This document shows, piece after piece, positions 7,794-16,751 of a DNA stretch of 42,897 nt (the stretch's first letter is position 1; every line of letters begins with the position of its first letter). The stretch is from SIG578 sp964508295 (GTDB lineage Bacteria; Bacillota; Clostridia; Oscillospirales; Ruminococcaceae): positions 1 through 42,897 of the forward strand of contig CAZDSQ010000004.1 of the NCBI GenBank assembly GCA_964508295.1, read 5' to 3'. The translations under genes and the position numbers were made by a program. The notes below the pieces were generated by a model. The model was not told where the DNA came from. It did not search any database and saw only the letters and a list, made by a program, of their open reading frames with translations.

Positions 7794-8642
7794 TTATTTC
7801 TGCTTCTGCTTTGCGGCATTAACAGTGTTTTTCATAAGCATTGCAATGGTCATAGGACCAACTCCGCCCGGAACAGGCGTAATATACGAGCATTTTGGGG
7901 CAACCGACTCAAAGTCAACATCGCCGCAGAGCTTTCCGTTGTCCATACGGTTGATGCCGACGTCGATAACAACTGAGCCCTCTTTAACCATATCGGCGGT
8001 AACAAACTTGGGCTTTCCAACTGCCGCCACAACAACGTCAGCCTGAGAAACGACCTCAGAAAGATTTTTTGTTCTTGAGTGGCAGATCGTAACGGTTGCA
8101 TTCTTGTGCAAAAGAAGCATTGACATAGGCTTTCCTACAATGTTGCTCCTGCCGATAACAGTGCAGCTTTTTCCCTCTAAGGAGATGCCGCTGCGCTCGA
8201 TAAGCTCGATGATTCCTGCGGGTGTGCAGGGAGCAAAGGTATAGTCACCGATCATAATTTTGCCAACGTTTATAGGGTGAAAAGCATCAACGTCCTTTTC
8301 GGGAGAAATAGCGTTAATAACCCTTTTCTCGTCAAGATGGCGGGGCAGGGGAAGCTGAACTAAAATTCCGTCAACCGAGTCGTCGCGGTTTAGCTTGTCA
8401 ACAAGCTCCAGCAGCGTTTGCTCGCTTGTGTCCTCGGGTAGCAGATACTCGCTTGAAACTATCCCCAAAGCCTCGCAGGCCTTCTTTTTGTTTCCAACAT
8501 AGACCTTGGATGCGGGGTCGTTTCCAACCAAAACGACTGCAAGCCCGACCGAAACACCGCGCTCATTTAGAGCGGCAACCTCAGCCCTGGTTTCCTCCTT
8601 GATCTCTGCCGAAATCTGTTTTCCGTCAATAATCTTGTGCAT
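7794..8642 (-). CDS. folD: Bifunctional methylenetetrahydrofolate dehydrogenase/cyclohydrolase
   Basis: A 282-aa enzyme interconverting 5,10-methylene-THF and 10-formyl-THF with NADP. Seen: 'SKVYVGNKKKACE' with the Y48-x3-K52 active-site pair, 'DGILVQLPLPRHL', 'PCTPAGIIELI', 'GRSNIVGKPMSMLLL' (dinucleotide-binding loop) and 'PVPGGVGPMTIAMLMKNTV'. Full length. It starts 12 nt after the lgt stop, with GAGG as SD, so it is co-transcribed with lgt. It lies next to the folate transporter gene. Confidence 0.97.
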   Translation of the reverse strand: MHKIIDGKQISAEIKEETRAEVAALNERGVSVGLAVVLVGNDPASKVYVGNKKKACEALGIVSSEYLLPEDTSEQTLLELVDKLNRDDSVDGILVQLPLPRHLDEKRVINAISPEKDVDAFHPINVGKIMIGDYTFAPCTPAGIIELIERSGISLEGKSCTVIGRSNIVGKPMSMLLLHKNATVTICHSRTKNLSEVVSQADVVVAAVGKPKFVTADMVKEGSVVIDVGINRMDNGKLCGDVDFESVAPKCSYITPVPGGVGPMTIAMLMKNTVNAAKQKQK

Positions 8643-8654
8643 ATCAGTTCCTCG

Positions 8655-10088
8655 CTATTTGCTCTCGTTGGGCGAAGCTTCGTCGGTTTCCTCGCCCTCG
8701 TCGATAACGGTGTCTAAAATCTCGTGAGCCTCGCGTTCTTCTTCGGCTTCTTCGGTAGCGGGTGCATTTTCTTTCTCTAAAAGCTCTCTTGCTTCGCTTA
8801 TTGAACCAAAGCATTCCTCGATATACTCTCTTGCTGATTCGATTTCTATAATTAAGTCATCAAGTTTGTTTTGGCTTTCTGTTTCGTCTTCATCCTCGCC
8901 ATCTTCGGAGATTTCCTCCTCAGCTTCTTCGCCGCTGTCATAAACCTCATCTATAATAGAGGAAGCAAGCGAGATCTTTGCTATAGCAAGGTCGACCTGC
9001 TTGTCTGCAAGCTGGAGAGTTTCCTCTTCGGTCATAAGCTCGCTTGCAAGCTCTTCGAGGTTTTCAGATGGCTCTGCTTCTCCGGAAAGACGCTTAACGT
9101 TTCTCTCGGCATCATTCAGTGTATTTTCAGCCTCAAAGAGCAACAGCTCAGCTTTGTTTAGAAGAACCTCGGGAGCCTCGGCAAACTGCGCCTTAGACTC
9201 TTTCGTGTCAGCGTAAAGCATAAGATAATCGGGGTTTGTCTTTCTCTCTTTTGATATTTTAATTCTGAAAGTAACAATGGTTGCAACCGCTAAGACAGCC
9301 GCAACAATGCTCAAAACCTGAGAAACTCTGAAATCTCCTACCATAAGGCTGTCCGTTCTAAGTCCCTCAATAAAGGCTCGTCCTGTGCCGTACCAGGCGG
9401 CGTAGAAAAGGAATATCTCGCCGTCAAATTTTCTGTGCTTGCGGTATAGAAGAACGATGGCAAAACCAATCGCGCACCAAATCGACTCATATAAAAAGCA
9501 GGGATGAACAGGCTTTGTGGGGTCTACTTCAATGCCTTGCTTGTACAGTTCCCAACCAACAGAGGATAGGTAACTTTCAGTAGTTTCGCTGTACATTCCA
9601 AAGATAGAATCGGTGTTAACTCCGAATGCTTCCTGATTTACAAAGTTGCCCCATCTGCCGATTGCCTGACCGATGAAGAAACCGCCCGCCGCAATATCAA
9701 GAGCGGGAAGAAATCTTGTCTTGTTTATTTTGCAAACTATAAAGCCTGCAAGGATGCCGAAGATCAAACCGCCGTAAATGGCAAGTCCGCCGTCGCGAAT
9801 GTTTATAATGTCTGAAAAGCTTGTGTAGCTCTCAAGGTTGAAAACAACATAATAAAGCCGCGCGCCGATAATACCGAATACAAGGGCAAAGATTGCAATG
9901 TCAATAAGCTTGTCGGGGTCTACGCCGTATTTCTTGGCGTGAGAAAGTCCGTAAATAATTGCAAGAATTGCGCCGACCGCGATTAAAATTGCATACCAGT
10001 AAATTGCGAAATCGCCTATCATAAAGGCTTCTCGGGTTACATTAAACTGCAGCCCAAGCTTTGGGAACTCAACTAAAACCTTTTCCAT
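8655..10088 (-). CDS. lgt: Prolipoprotein diacylglyceryl transferase with acidic tail
   Basis: Lgt attaches diacylglycerol to the lipobox cysteine of prolipoproteins in the membrane. The first 280 residues form a normal Lgt: several membrane helices, 'RDGGLAIYGGLIFG', 'GQAIGRWGNFVNQEAFG' (about 140-156), 'HPCFLYESIW' and 'YGTGRAFIEGLRTDS'. The protein continues to 477 aa, with about 190 very acidic, coiled-coil-prone residues rich in Glu, Asp and Ser ('EEAEEEISEDGEDEDETE'). The tail follows the last membrane helix; its side of the membrane and role are unknown. First gene of the lgt-folD pair. Confidence 0.95.
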   Translation of the reverse strand: MEKVLVEFPKLGLQFNVTREAFMIGDFAIYWYAILIAVGAILAIIYGLSHAKKYGVDPDKLIDIAIFALVFGIIGARLYYVVFNLESYTSFSDIINIRDGGLAIYGGLIFGILAGFIVCKINKTRFLPALDIAAGGFFIGQAIGRWGNFVNQEAFGVNTDSIFGMYSETTESYLSSVGWELYKQGIEVDPTKPVHPCFLYESIWCAIGFAIVLLYRKHRKFDGEIFLFYAAWYGTGRAFIEGLRTDSLMVGDFRVSQVLSIVAAVLAVATIVTFRIKISKERKTNPDYLMLYADTKESKAQFAEAPEVLLNKAELLLFEAENTLNDAERNVKRLSGEAEPSENLEELASELMTEEETLQLADKQVDLAIAKISLASSIIDEVYDSGEEAEEEISEDGEDEDETESQNKLDDLIIEIESAREYIEECFGSISEARELLEKENAPATEEAEEEREAHEILDTVIDEGEETDEASPNESK

Positions 10089-10114
10089 ATAGATTTTCCT
10101 TTCTTATGTCAAGC

Positions 10115-11389
10115 TTACATTGGATTTATAACAGAAATACTGCTGTTTTTTTCGTTAAACTGACCCTTAAAGTGAGCGCAAAGCTCCTCAAAGGTAAGTG
10201 ACGAGATTATATCAAGTGCGTCAAAGGCGTCGTGCCCCTCAAAATAGGCGCCGAGAGCTGACGATGCAACATTTTCAACCGTGTTAAAGGAGGAAACTCT
10301 GCTGCCGTAAAACTGCTTTCTAACATTCTCAAAAAGCTCACGGCTCAGTCCTTCGGCCTTGACCCTCTCAATTTCTTTTGCGATTTCATCGTAGACTAAC
10401 TCGGGGTCAGGCGCCTCGCCGCCCAAGATGTTTACAAAGTATCCGTCACCGCTCATAACCTCTGTTCCGAAGGTCGAGTTGATAACTCCTTTTGAGTAAA
10501 GCAACTGGTAAAATTCTGTGCTTTCGCCGAAGATCATTTCAAGACACATTTCGCTTAAGATGCGCGCCCGCATAGTGTCGCTTTGCGGCGTTTCCTTAAA
10601 GCCTATTTCAAAGGTGGGCATTGAAACCTCGAGCTTTTTCTCGATTTTCTTAAGGAAAACGTCGCTCGGCTCGTTGGGGAGCTTGTTTACAATTTCAATC
10701 TCTTTTGCTTCAGGCAAAAGCTTGTCGCAAAACTCCAAAACCTTGTCAACATCAAAATTTCCCGCAATTGAGAGGACCATATTGCCTAAATTGTAAAAGG
10801 TATTGTAGGTTCTGTATAAAAGCTCGGGCGTAATCTCGGCAATCGACTCTACCGAGCCTGCAATGTCAATCCTTACGGGGTTTTCCCAGTAAAGAGCCTT
10901 TAAAAGATTTAAGAAAACGCACCAGTTAGGGTCGTCATCGTACATTTTAATCTCCTGCCCGATGATGCCTTGCTCCTTCTCAACCGTTTCCTTGGTAAAG
11001 TAGGGGTGTGTTACAAAGTTTAAAAGAATTTCGAGCGACTCGTAGATCTTTTCGGTAGCAGAAAAGAGGTAACAGGTGCGGTCAAAAGAGGTGTAAGCGT
11101 TGGCGTTTGCGCCAGTTCGCGAGTAGCTAACAAAAGCGTCCTCGGTTTCGCCCTCGAAAAGCTTGTGCTCAAGAAAATGGGCAATTCCGTCAGGGACGGT
11201 GCAGTATTCCTCGTCGTTGTCTGTCTTAAAGGTGCGGTTTATCGAGCCAAACTTTGTGCCGAACAGAGCGTAAACACTGTTGTATTTCTCCATCGGGTGC
11301 AGAAGAATGGTAAGACCGCTCTTGTGATGTATCTTGTAGTAGCTTTCAGAAAGGGCAGGGGAGGAAATGAGATTTTTAGTTGTTTGCAT
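10115..11389 (-). CDS. M16-family zinc peptidase, active subunit (YmfH-like)
   Basis: A 424-aa insulinase/pitrilysin-type protein. The inverted zinc motif HFLEH is at residues 71-75 in 'DGIAHFLEHKLFEG', and a downstream acidic ligand region lies around 'NPVRIDIAGSVESIAEI'. Its ATG abuts the stop codon of the upstream M16 gene (TAA then ATG), with GGAGGA inside that gene as ribosome site, so the two are tightly coupled and probably form a heterodimer like the Bacillus YmfF/YmfH pair. No signal peptide: cytoplasmic. Substrate unknown. Confidence 0.9.
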   Translation of the reverse strand: MQTTKNLISSPALSESYYKIHHKSGLTILLHPMEKYNSVYALFGTKFGSINRTFKTDNDEEYCTVPDGIAHFLEHKLFEGETEDAFVSYSRTGANANAYTSFDRTCYLFSATEKIYESLEILLNFVTHPYFTKETVEKEQGIIGQEIKMYDDDPNWCVFLNLLKALYWENPVRIDIAGSVESIAEITPELLYRTYNTFYNLGNMVLSIAGNFDVDKVLEFCDKLLPEAKEIEIVNKLPNEPSDVFLKKIEKKLEVSMPTFEIGFKETPQSDTMRARILSEMCLEMIFGESTEFYQLLYSKGVINSTFGTEVMSGDGYFVNILGGEAPDPELVYDEIAKEIERVKAEGLSRELFENVRKQFYGSRVSSFNTVENVASSALGAYFEGHDAFDALDIISSLTFEELCAHFKGQFNEKNSSISVINPM

Positions 11390-12673
11390 TTAAGATTCCT
11401 CCTTGGGACTCATAAAGTAAACGGTGTTAAGGGATACCTTGCGAGCCGCGTTTATAATATCCTCGCGGGTTACCGAGCAAAGCGCCTTAAGTTCATCCTC
11501 GGGAGAGGTGTCCTTGCCCGCAATAAGACGGGGCAGGAAATACTGCTCGGTCTTGAAAATTCCGTCAGAAATTCCGGTGTAAACATTGGTTATAAGCTTT
11601 CTGGTGTTCTCAATCTCATCGTCGGAAATCTCGCCGTTTTGTATGTCTTCAAGCTGGCGCAGAATTTCGGTTTTTGCTTTTTCAAGATTTTCCTTTTCAA
11701 TTCCGCTGTTTATTAAAATAGTTCCTTTAAATCTGTCGTAAGAGGCAGAGCAGTAGTAGCAAAGGCTGTGCTTTTCGCGAACGTTTAAGAAAAGCTTGGA
11801 AAAGGGCGCTCCGCCGAGGATTATTCTCATAACCTCCATTGCGCTCTCGTCCTCGTCGCCGATAACGGTAGAGCAGCTAAAGCCCATTGAAAGCTTGCCC
11901 TGCGAAATGCTGTACTGCTCGGTTACGTCCTTTATGCCGCCAAAGGCTTCAAAGGGAGAGGAACCGGTTTCAAAAGGCCTTTCACGCTCGGCAGAAGCAG
12001 AGAATGACGAGGTAAAAATCTCCTTTGCGCTCTCGCTGTCACCAGAGCCTATAAACATAATTTCAATTCTCGCCTTTTTAAGCAGCTCGTTGTAGGCATC
12101 AAAAACCGCTTCGCACTCGAGAGCCTCAGCGCTCGTGAGGCTTCCAAAGCGGCTTATTGCGGCGCTGTGACCCTCAAGCATTATCTGCTGGCACCTTGCG
12201 CCCGCAAGAGCAACCTTGTCGTTAAGCTCGGCCTTGATGCTGTCGATAAGCGACTGCTTTTCGGTCTCAAAGGTGCTTTTAGGAAAGCTGCCGTTTTCTA
12301 TAACGGGGTCTAAAATAAGAGAGCAAAGTATCTTTGAAATTTCGGCAGTAATTTTTTCGTTATTTAGGGTGAATCTGTCGTCAATGGCGGAAATTGAAAG
12401 GGTCAAAAGCTGGTCGTCACCCGCTTTTTTAACGCCGTAGTCGCAAGCCGCCCCGTAAAGAGAAGCGAGCAGTCGCGAGAAATCAGCGGGGCTTGGGCAG
12501 GCGCGAAAGCCGCGCCTTAATATAAAGGGCAAAACCGCATAAGCCGCCGCCGTCTTTTCGGAAAGCGGGGCAACAAGTGTTACGGATATGCGGTTTGTTT
12601 TAAATTTTTCGTCGCGTATCTGGGTGAAATTCACACCGTCAGAAATCTGCACGCGGTTAATATCAAGGCTCAT
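11390..12673 (-). CDS. M16-family peptidase-like protein, inactive subunit (YmfF-like)
   Basis: A 427-aa M16-fold protein. The region where HxxEH should stand reads 'LPFILRRGFRACPSPADFSR', with no zinc motif, so it is probably the non-catalytic partner of the following gene. Later parts are typical of the fold: 'GGAPFSKLFLNVREKHSLCYYCSASY' and 'TRKLITNVYTGISDG'. First gene of the two-gene unit. Its upstream AAAGGGTGCC is a modest SD. Confidence 0.85.
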   Translation of the reverse strand: MSLDINRVQISDGVNFTQIRDEKFKTNRISVTLVAPLSEKTAAAYAVLPFILRRGFRACPSPADFSRLLASLYGAACDYGVKKAGDDQLLTLSISAIDDRFTLNNEKITAEISKILCSLILDPVIENGSFPKSTFETEKQSLIDSIKAELNDKVALAGARCQQIMLEGHSAAISRFGSLTSAEALECEAVFDAYNELLKKARIEIMFIGSGDSESAKEIFTSSFSASAERERPFETGSSPFEAFGGIKDVTEQYSISQGKLSMGFSCSTVIGDEDESAMEVMRIILGGAPFSKLFLNVREKHSLCYYCSASYDRFKGTILINSGIEKENLEKAKTEILRQLEDIQNGEISDDEIENTRKLITNVYTGISDGIFKTEQYFLPRLIAGKDTSPEDELKALCSVTREDIINAARKVSLNTVYFMSPKEES

Positions 12674-12781
12674 AAAGGCACCCTTTCAGATTAGCAAAAT
12701 TATACATTTAATAGTATAGCAAAAAGCAAAGGAAATAACAATAGATTTTAAGGTTTGTTTACAAAAAATAAAAGTAAAACG

Positions 12782-13519
12782 TCAATATTTTGACGGCGAG
12801 ACCCCCGTTGCCTTTTTAAAGGCCACGGAAAAGTATTTGTAGTCGGAAAAACCTGAAAGCAGGGCGATCTCCCCAAGGGAATAATATCCCGAGGCTATAA
12901 GCTCGGTAGCCCTTTTAATTCGTAGAGAATCAATGTATTTTTTAGGCGAAATGCCAAAGCTCTCTTTGAAAAGCTTTCTGAAATAAACGTCGGTCATAAA
13001 CGACCTTTTTGCAGTTTCGGTTATGGAAACGTCGGCATCGGCAAAATGCTCGTTTATGTAGTCTACAGACCTGCTGATTTTTTGGTTGTAAGCGGGAGCG
13101 GGGCTTTTTTCGCCGTGTATTTCACCGAAAATCTCGTAAACGAGGGCAGAGCAGACGAATTTGTTTTTGGTGGTCTGCCATTTTTTAAGAACCTCCTCAA
13201 AAAGCGCTTTGATCTTTTCGGCTTTGCTTGGGGCTATAACCTCGATTTTTCGGGAACTGTAATTGTAGACCTTAAGGTGCATAACAATAAGCTCGTCGCG
13301 GCTTGCCGTGCGTGTGTAATCAAGGTTTGCTGGCACAAAAATAACCGAGTTGTCCGACATAACCTGCTTGCTGTCATTGGTTTTTAACACGCAATCGGTG
13401 CTTATTCTGAAGGACAGGGCGTCGATCTGCCTGCCGGTGTTGTAATTTTTAACGTTTTGCTGATTAAGGTAAAAAACGTCAAGAAAATCAAAAGCAATTA
13501 AGTCTCTTTCAAAAATCAA
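12782..13519 (-). CDS. AraC-family transcriptional regulator
   Basis: A 245-aa protein with a variable N-terminal sensing region and a C-terminal double helix-turn-helix (last about 100 residues): 'TDVYFRKLFKESFGISPKKYIDSLRIKRA' and 'IALLSGFSDYKYFSVAFKKATGVSP'. I place the start at TTG 13519 because AAAGGAGG (plus 13530-13538) lies 10 nt before it; a longer reading frame to 13609 has no ribosome site and would include that SD. It is divergent from a GH13 enzyme gene and probably controls it in response to a sugar, which is an inference from the layout. Confidence 0.88.
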   Translation of the reverse strand: MIFERDLIAFDFLDVFYLNQQNVKNYNTGRQIDALSFRISTDCVLKTNDSKQVMSDNSVIFVPANLDYTRTASRDELIVMHLKVYNYSSRKIEVIAPSKAEKIKALFEEVLKKWQTTKNKFVCSALVYEIFGEIHGEKSPAPAYNQKISRSVDYINEHFADADVSITETAKRSFMTDVYFRKLFKESFGISPKKYIDSLRIKRATELIASGYYSLGEIALLSGFSDYKYFSVAFKKATGVSPSKY

Positions 13520-13641
13520 ACCTTTTGCACCTCCTTTTGTTATAAATATAGCAAATCTGTTTCGTTTTTTCAACCTTTTGTTGCGTATTTTAGGTGTTAT
13601 TTTACACACCGTTGTGCTATTCTAAGCAAAGGAGTGATGGT

Positions 13642-14988
13642 ATGAATGGCATTTTGAACAAAACGACACCTTGCTGGTTTACAAAAGGGAGCATCTATCA
13701 GATAAATCTCAGAAATTTTTGCGAGGCGGGAACAATTAACGCTGCCGCCGAGGAGCTTGAGTTTCTCTCGAACCTTGGCTTTACAACCATTTATCTTTGC
13801 CCCATATTTGAGGAGGACGACAATACCGATCCCAAATACATAAGCTCGAGGCAAAAAGCTTCGGAAACGGGCAATCCCAAAAATCCCTACCGTATGAACG
13901 ATTACTTTAAAATTGACTGCGAATACGGCACAATGGATGACTTAAGGCGCTTTACCGAGAAGGCGCACAGCCTTGGACTTAAGGTTATGCTTGATTTAGT
14001 TTACCTGCACATAGGCCCCAATGCGCCGATATTGTCAGCTTTCCCAAACTTTGCGGCGCACACCGAGAACGGCGAGATTGAGCTGACGGGCTGGAACTTT
14101 CCCAAACTCAATTTTGAGGATGCGGGGCTTTGCGAGTATTTGTGGTGCAATATGACCTATTATATAGGCGAGATAGGGGTAGACGGCTTTAGATGCGACA
14201 CCGGCGACCGTGTTCCGCTTGATTTCTGGGTAGAGGGTCGCCGCAGAATGAAGGCGATAAACCCAAACTCCGTTTTACTCAACGAGGGAAGAAGCGCTGA
14301 CTATTTAGAAAAGGCGTTCGATGCAAGCTATGATTTCGATTGGCACAAAGATTTGTTTGCGGTCGCTTCTGGAGAACTTCCCGTAAGCGCACTTCGAGAG
14401 TGTTATCAAAAAACCGCGTCGCATTTTGAGCAGGGCGCAGTTTTGGTAAGAGATATTGAAAATCACGATATAGTTACCGATTGGTCGCCCCGAGTCGAAA
14501 TAGCGGCGGGCCACGAGGGAATGGAGGCCATTATCGCCCTCAATTACGTTATTGACGGAATACCTATGACCTTCTGCGGAAACGAAATTGCAGACAGCGC
14601 CAACCTTAATATGTTTGCTAATAGGTTTTATATGGGCGAGTTTGAGGTTACCGATCGCAGTATTAAAAACGAGCCCTACAGCTTTCGCCGCCAGCATATA
14701 ATGCGTAGGTTAAATGGACTTAAAAAAGAAAGTGAAATTCTGCATAGCGGCAAAACCGTGTGGCTTGAAAACTCTTGCCCAGAGCAAATAATTTCTTTTG
14801 CAAGGGAGCAGGGTGGCAAGAAAATCATCTTTGCCGCAAACCTCACAAACACTCCTGCAGTTGCAAAGATAAAAGGCGTAAATCTCTCGGCAGGGAAAAT
14901 ACTTATTGAAAGCATGGAAAGGATAGAAATAAAGGGCGAAAGCATAAACTTTCCGCCCTACAGTTACGTTATATTAGAACTAGGATAA
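13642..14988 (+). CDS. GH13 alpha-amylase family glucosidase, intracellular
   Basis: A 448-aa (beta/alpha)8 enzyme without signal peptide. The conserved regions are present: 'KVMLDLVYLHIG', 'DGFRCDTGD' with nucleophile D186, 'SVLLNEG' with acid/base E215, and 'IENHDIVTDW' with the transition-state Asp D276. The start ATG 13642 follows GGAG (13631-13634) at 7 nt. Substrate is probably an alpha-linked oligosaccharide taken up by the cell; exact specificity cannot be read. Divergent from the AraC gene, and followed by a terminator. Confidence 0.9.
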   Translation: MNGILNKTTPCWFTKGSIYQINLRNFCEAGTINAAAEELEFLSNLGFTTIYLCPIFEEDDNTDPKYISSRQKASETGNPKNPYRMNDYFKIDCEYGTMDDLRRFTEKAHSLGLKVMLDLVYLHIGPNAPILSAFPNFAAHTENGEIELTGWNFPKLNFEDAGLCEYLWCNMTYYIGEIGVDGFRCDTGDRVPLDFWVEGRRRMKAINPNSVLLNEGRSADYLEKAFDASYDFDWHKDLFAVASGELPVSALRECYQKTASHFEQGAVLVRDIENHDIVTDWSPRVEIAAGHEGMEAIIALNYVIDGIPMTFCGNEIADSANLNMFANRFYMGEFEVTDRSIKNEPYSFRRQHIMRRLNGLKKESEILHSGKTVWLENSCPEQIISFAREQGGKKIIFAANLTNTPAVAKIKGVNLSAGKILIESMERIEIKGESINFPPYSYVILELG

Positions 14989-14993
14989 AAAGT

Positions 14994-15027
14994 AAAATAA
15001 AAAAGGCAGGCTTTTAAGCCTGCATTT
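14994..15027. terminator. Terminator, copy 1 of 30-bp direct repeat
   Basis: Stem GCAGGCTT/AAGCCTGC inside a 30-nt sequence (14994-15023) that recurs exactly at 18148-18177. It lies between the convergent GH13 gene and the DUF5050 lipoprotein gene, and has a strong U-tract in the minus direction. Confidence 0.88.
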
Positions 15028-15046
15028 TGCTTGAATACTCTAATTG

Positions 15047-16024
15047 TTAAAAATCATTAGGGTCATAAAGGTTTGACATAAACACAGTTTGCTCTCCGAT
15101 TACTCCGTCTTTTATGCATATTCGGTCAAGTGATGGAGAACTTCCGGAAGTTAGAAAATATAGATAATCGCCAACCATTGCTTCCGCATCAACATAGGTT
15201 TGGCTTATTTTAACAGAGGTTCCATTTTCCAAACTATACGCATACATATCACTGGAATTTCTATAATAAATATTATTATCCTTATAGAAAAAAGAGTTCA
15301 CATTGTCATCAATAAGTTTCTCTTTGTTCTTGGTGTCTAAATCCATGCGGTACAGCCTGTTACTATCTAAAGAATCGTTATAAAACACCTTGTTGTCGTA
15401 GATGTAAAAGTTGATCATCTCGGTATCTAAAAATAATTCAAAGCCTGTTCCGTCGTTTTTAACCCTATATAGCTTGGGACGAGCCAGTGGTCTTTCAGGG
15501 TTTTCTTCTCGTATTGTCAGATAGATCCAGTCATCATATGGCTGAAACATACCGCTTTTTTCCAGTATAACAGTTGTTTCGCTTCCATCAACCTTGCACC
15601 TACAAAGAGTTTCGTTAAAAGTGTAGTAAATATCATCTCCGTATATTAGCACACTGGATATATCCCCACTTTTTATCAGTTCACATTCTGACAAGTCCTT
15701 TGAAAGTCTATAGATTCCGTTCTTTTCGGGATTAGATTCAAAAGTCAATCTGCAATATACCCAGTCTTTGTATGCGTTGAGACAGTATATAGACGACCAA
15801 TCTTTTTTATACCTTGCTCTTTCGGTACCATCTAATTTAACCTTACTCAAGAATCCTTCCGCATAATAAAGATAACCATCCAGCTCTACCGCTCTGCCAT
15901 AATTATAAGCAATATTTGAAGGCAGTGTGCCATACTGATTTTCTTTTTTCTCAACATTACATGATGAAGCAAAACCTGTTACAAAAATACATAAGATAAT
16001 AGATAAAATCCTTCTTAACTTCAT
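15047..16024 (-). CDS. DUF5050-type beta-propeller lipoprotein
   Basis: A 325-aa predicted lipoprotein: a basic N-terminus, a hydrophobic segment and a lipobox ending in 'GFASSC' (Cys about 22). The rest is a series of aromatic, Asp/Gly-rich repeats such as 'DGYLYYAEGFLSKVKLDGTE', 'GDDIYYTFNETLCRCKVDGSE' and 'DNKVFYNDSLDSNRLYRMD', the pattern of DUF5050 propellers. Cell-surface; ligand unknown. Third of three reverse-strand secreted-protein genes in an AT-rich stretch, 36 nt after the previous one. Confidence 0.75.
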   Translation of the reverse strand: MKLRRILSIILCIFVTGFASSCNVEKKENQYGTLPSNIAYNYGRAVELDGYLYYAEGFLSKVKLDGTERARYKKDWSSIYCLNAYKDWVYCRLTFESNPEKNGIYRLSKDLSECELIKSGDISSVLIYGDDIYYTFNETLCRCKVDGSETTVILEKSGMFQPYDDWIYLTIREENPERPLARPKLYRVKNDGTGFELFLDTEMINFYIYDNKVFYNDSLDSNRLYRMDLDTKNKEKLIDDNVNSFFYKDNNIYYRNSSDMYAYSLENGTSVKISQTYVDAEAMVGDYLYFLTSGSSPSLDRICIKDGVIGEQTVFMSNLYDPNDF

Positions 16025-16060
16025 AGCATCATCTCGTTTCTTTTTTAGGGGTGAATAACA

Positions 16061-16714
16061 CTACTTTATTTCTGCCAACTGGTATTTTTGATTAAAGTAG
16101 ATAAACCTAAACTCTTTTTCAAACACCTGTTCTACTGAGCCGTTATTTGAGGAAATCTTTGCCTTACAGCTATAACCGTCATCTGATGCATTTAATGAAT
16201 TTACCTCTAAAATAGCGTACTCGGTTTTAGCGTCGGCTTTTGCTTCACCGTAGTAGTTAACGGTTTCAGTGCCTTCAAAGTCAGTGATTTCATAGTGCTT
16301 TGCGAAATCTGACATTACTAAATCAAAGGAAAAATAGTCCCAAAGTTTGATTTGGAATTTAGACCAAAATACCCATGAGGTGTTGTCAGTTTCATAGTTT
16401 CTTTCTATACTTGTTTTCGACTTGAAGCCTGCATAACTTAAAAATTCATTAGGGTCATATTCAACAACGCTTTTGTAATCATAATACTTTGAAATTAATT
16501 CAGTTGCTTTATTTATATCAAATGTTTGACTGGACCTCAACAAGTTTTGGGGTTTTGATTGTAGTGTGAATGAAGATACGTTGCTCGAAGAGGTGTCGGA
16601 TGTGTTGTGCTGGTCAAATATAATATCGGTTGCAAAAACTGTACACATTAGTATTCCGGCAAGAACTAAAAACGATATCAATAGTGTAAATATTCTTTTT
16701 TTGTTTTTTTTCAT
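16061..16714 (-). CDS. Secreted or membrane-anchored protein, unknown function
   Basis: I do not recognise this 217-aa protein. It has a Lys-rich start and one hydrophobic segment (about 8-28, ending 'CTVFATD') that may be a cleaved signal or an anchor, then a Ser/Thr/Asn-rich linker and a mixed domain rich in Tyr, Phe and Trp ('NTSWVFWSKFQIKLWDYF'). The second half resembles small extracellular domains of the NTF2-like or immunity type, but that is only a guess. AGGAGG precedes the ATG. It lies between the lectin-peptidase pseudogene and the DUF5050 lipoprotein gene, all in the same direction. Confidence 0.7.
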   Translation of the reverse strand: MKKNKKRIFTLLISFLVLAGILMCTVFATDIIFDQHNTSDTSSSNVSSFTLQSKPQNLLRSSQTFDINKATELISKYYDYKSVVEYDPNEFLSYAGFKSKTSIERNYETDNTSWVFWSKFQIKLWDYFSFDLVMSDFAKHYEITDFEGTETVNYYGEAKADAKTEYAILEVNSLNASDDGYSCKAKISSNNGSVEQVFEKEFRFIYFNQKYQLAEIK

Positions 16715-16751
16715 AAGGTATTCCTCCTATATGAGTATTAATATCAAAAAA

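Noticed and set aside
11165..11716. Plus-strand frame of 183 codons
   Set aside because: Antisense to the two M16 genes, no ribosome site, no recognisable domain.
13594..13641. Earlier TTG start of the GH13 enzyme
   Set aside because: No ribosome site there, while GGAG stands seven bases before ATG 13642 and the family begins near that point.
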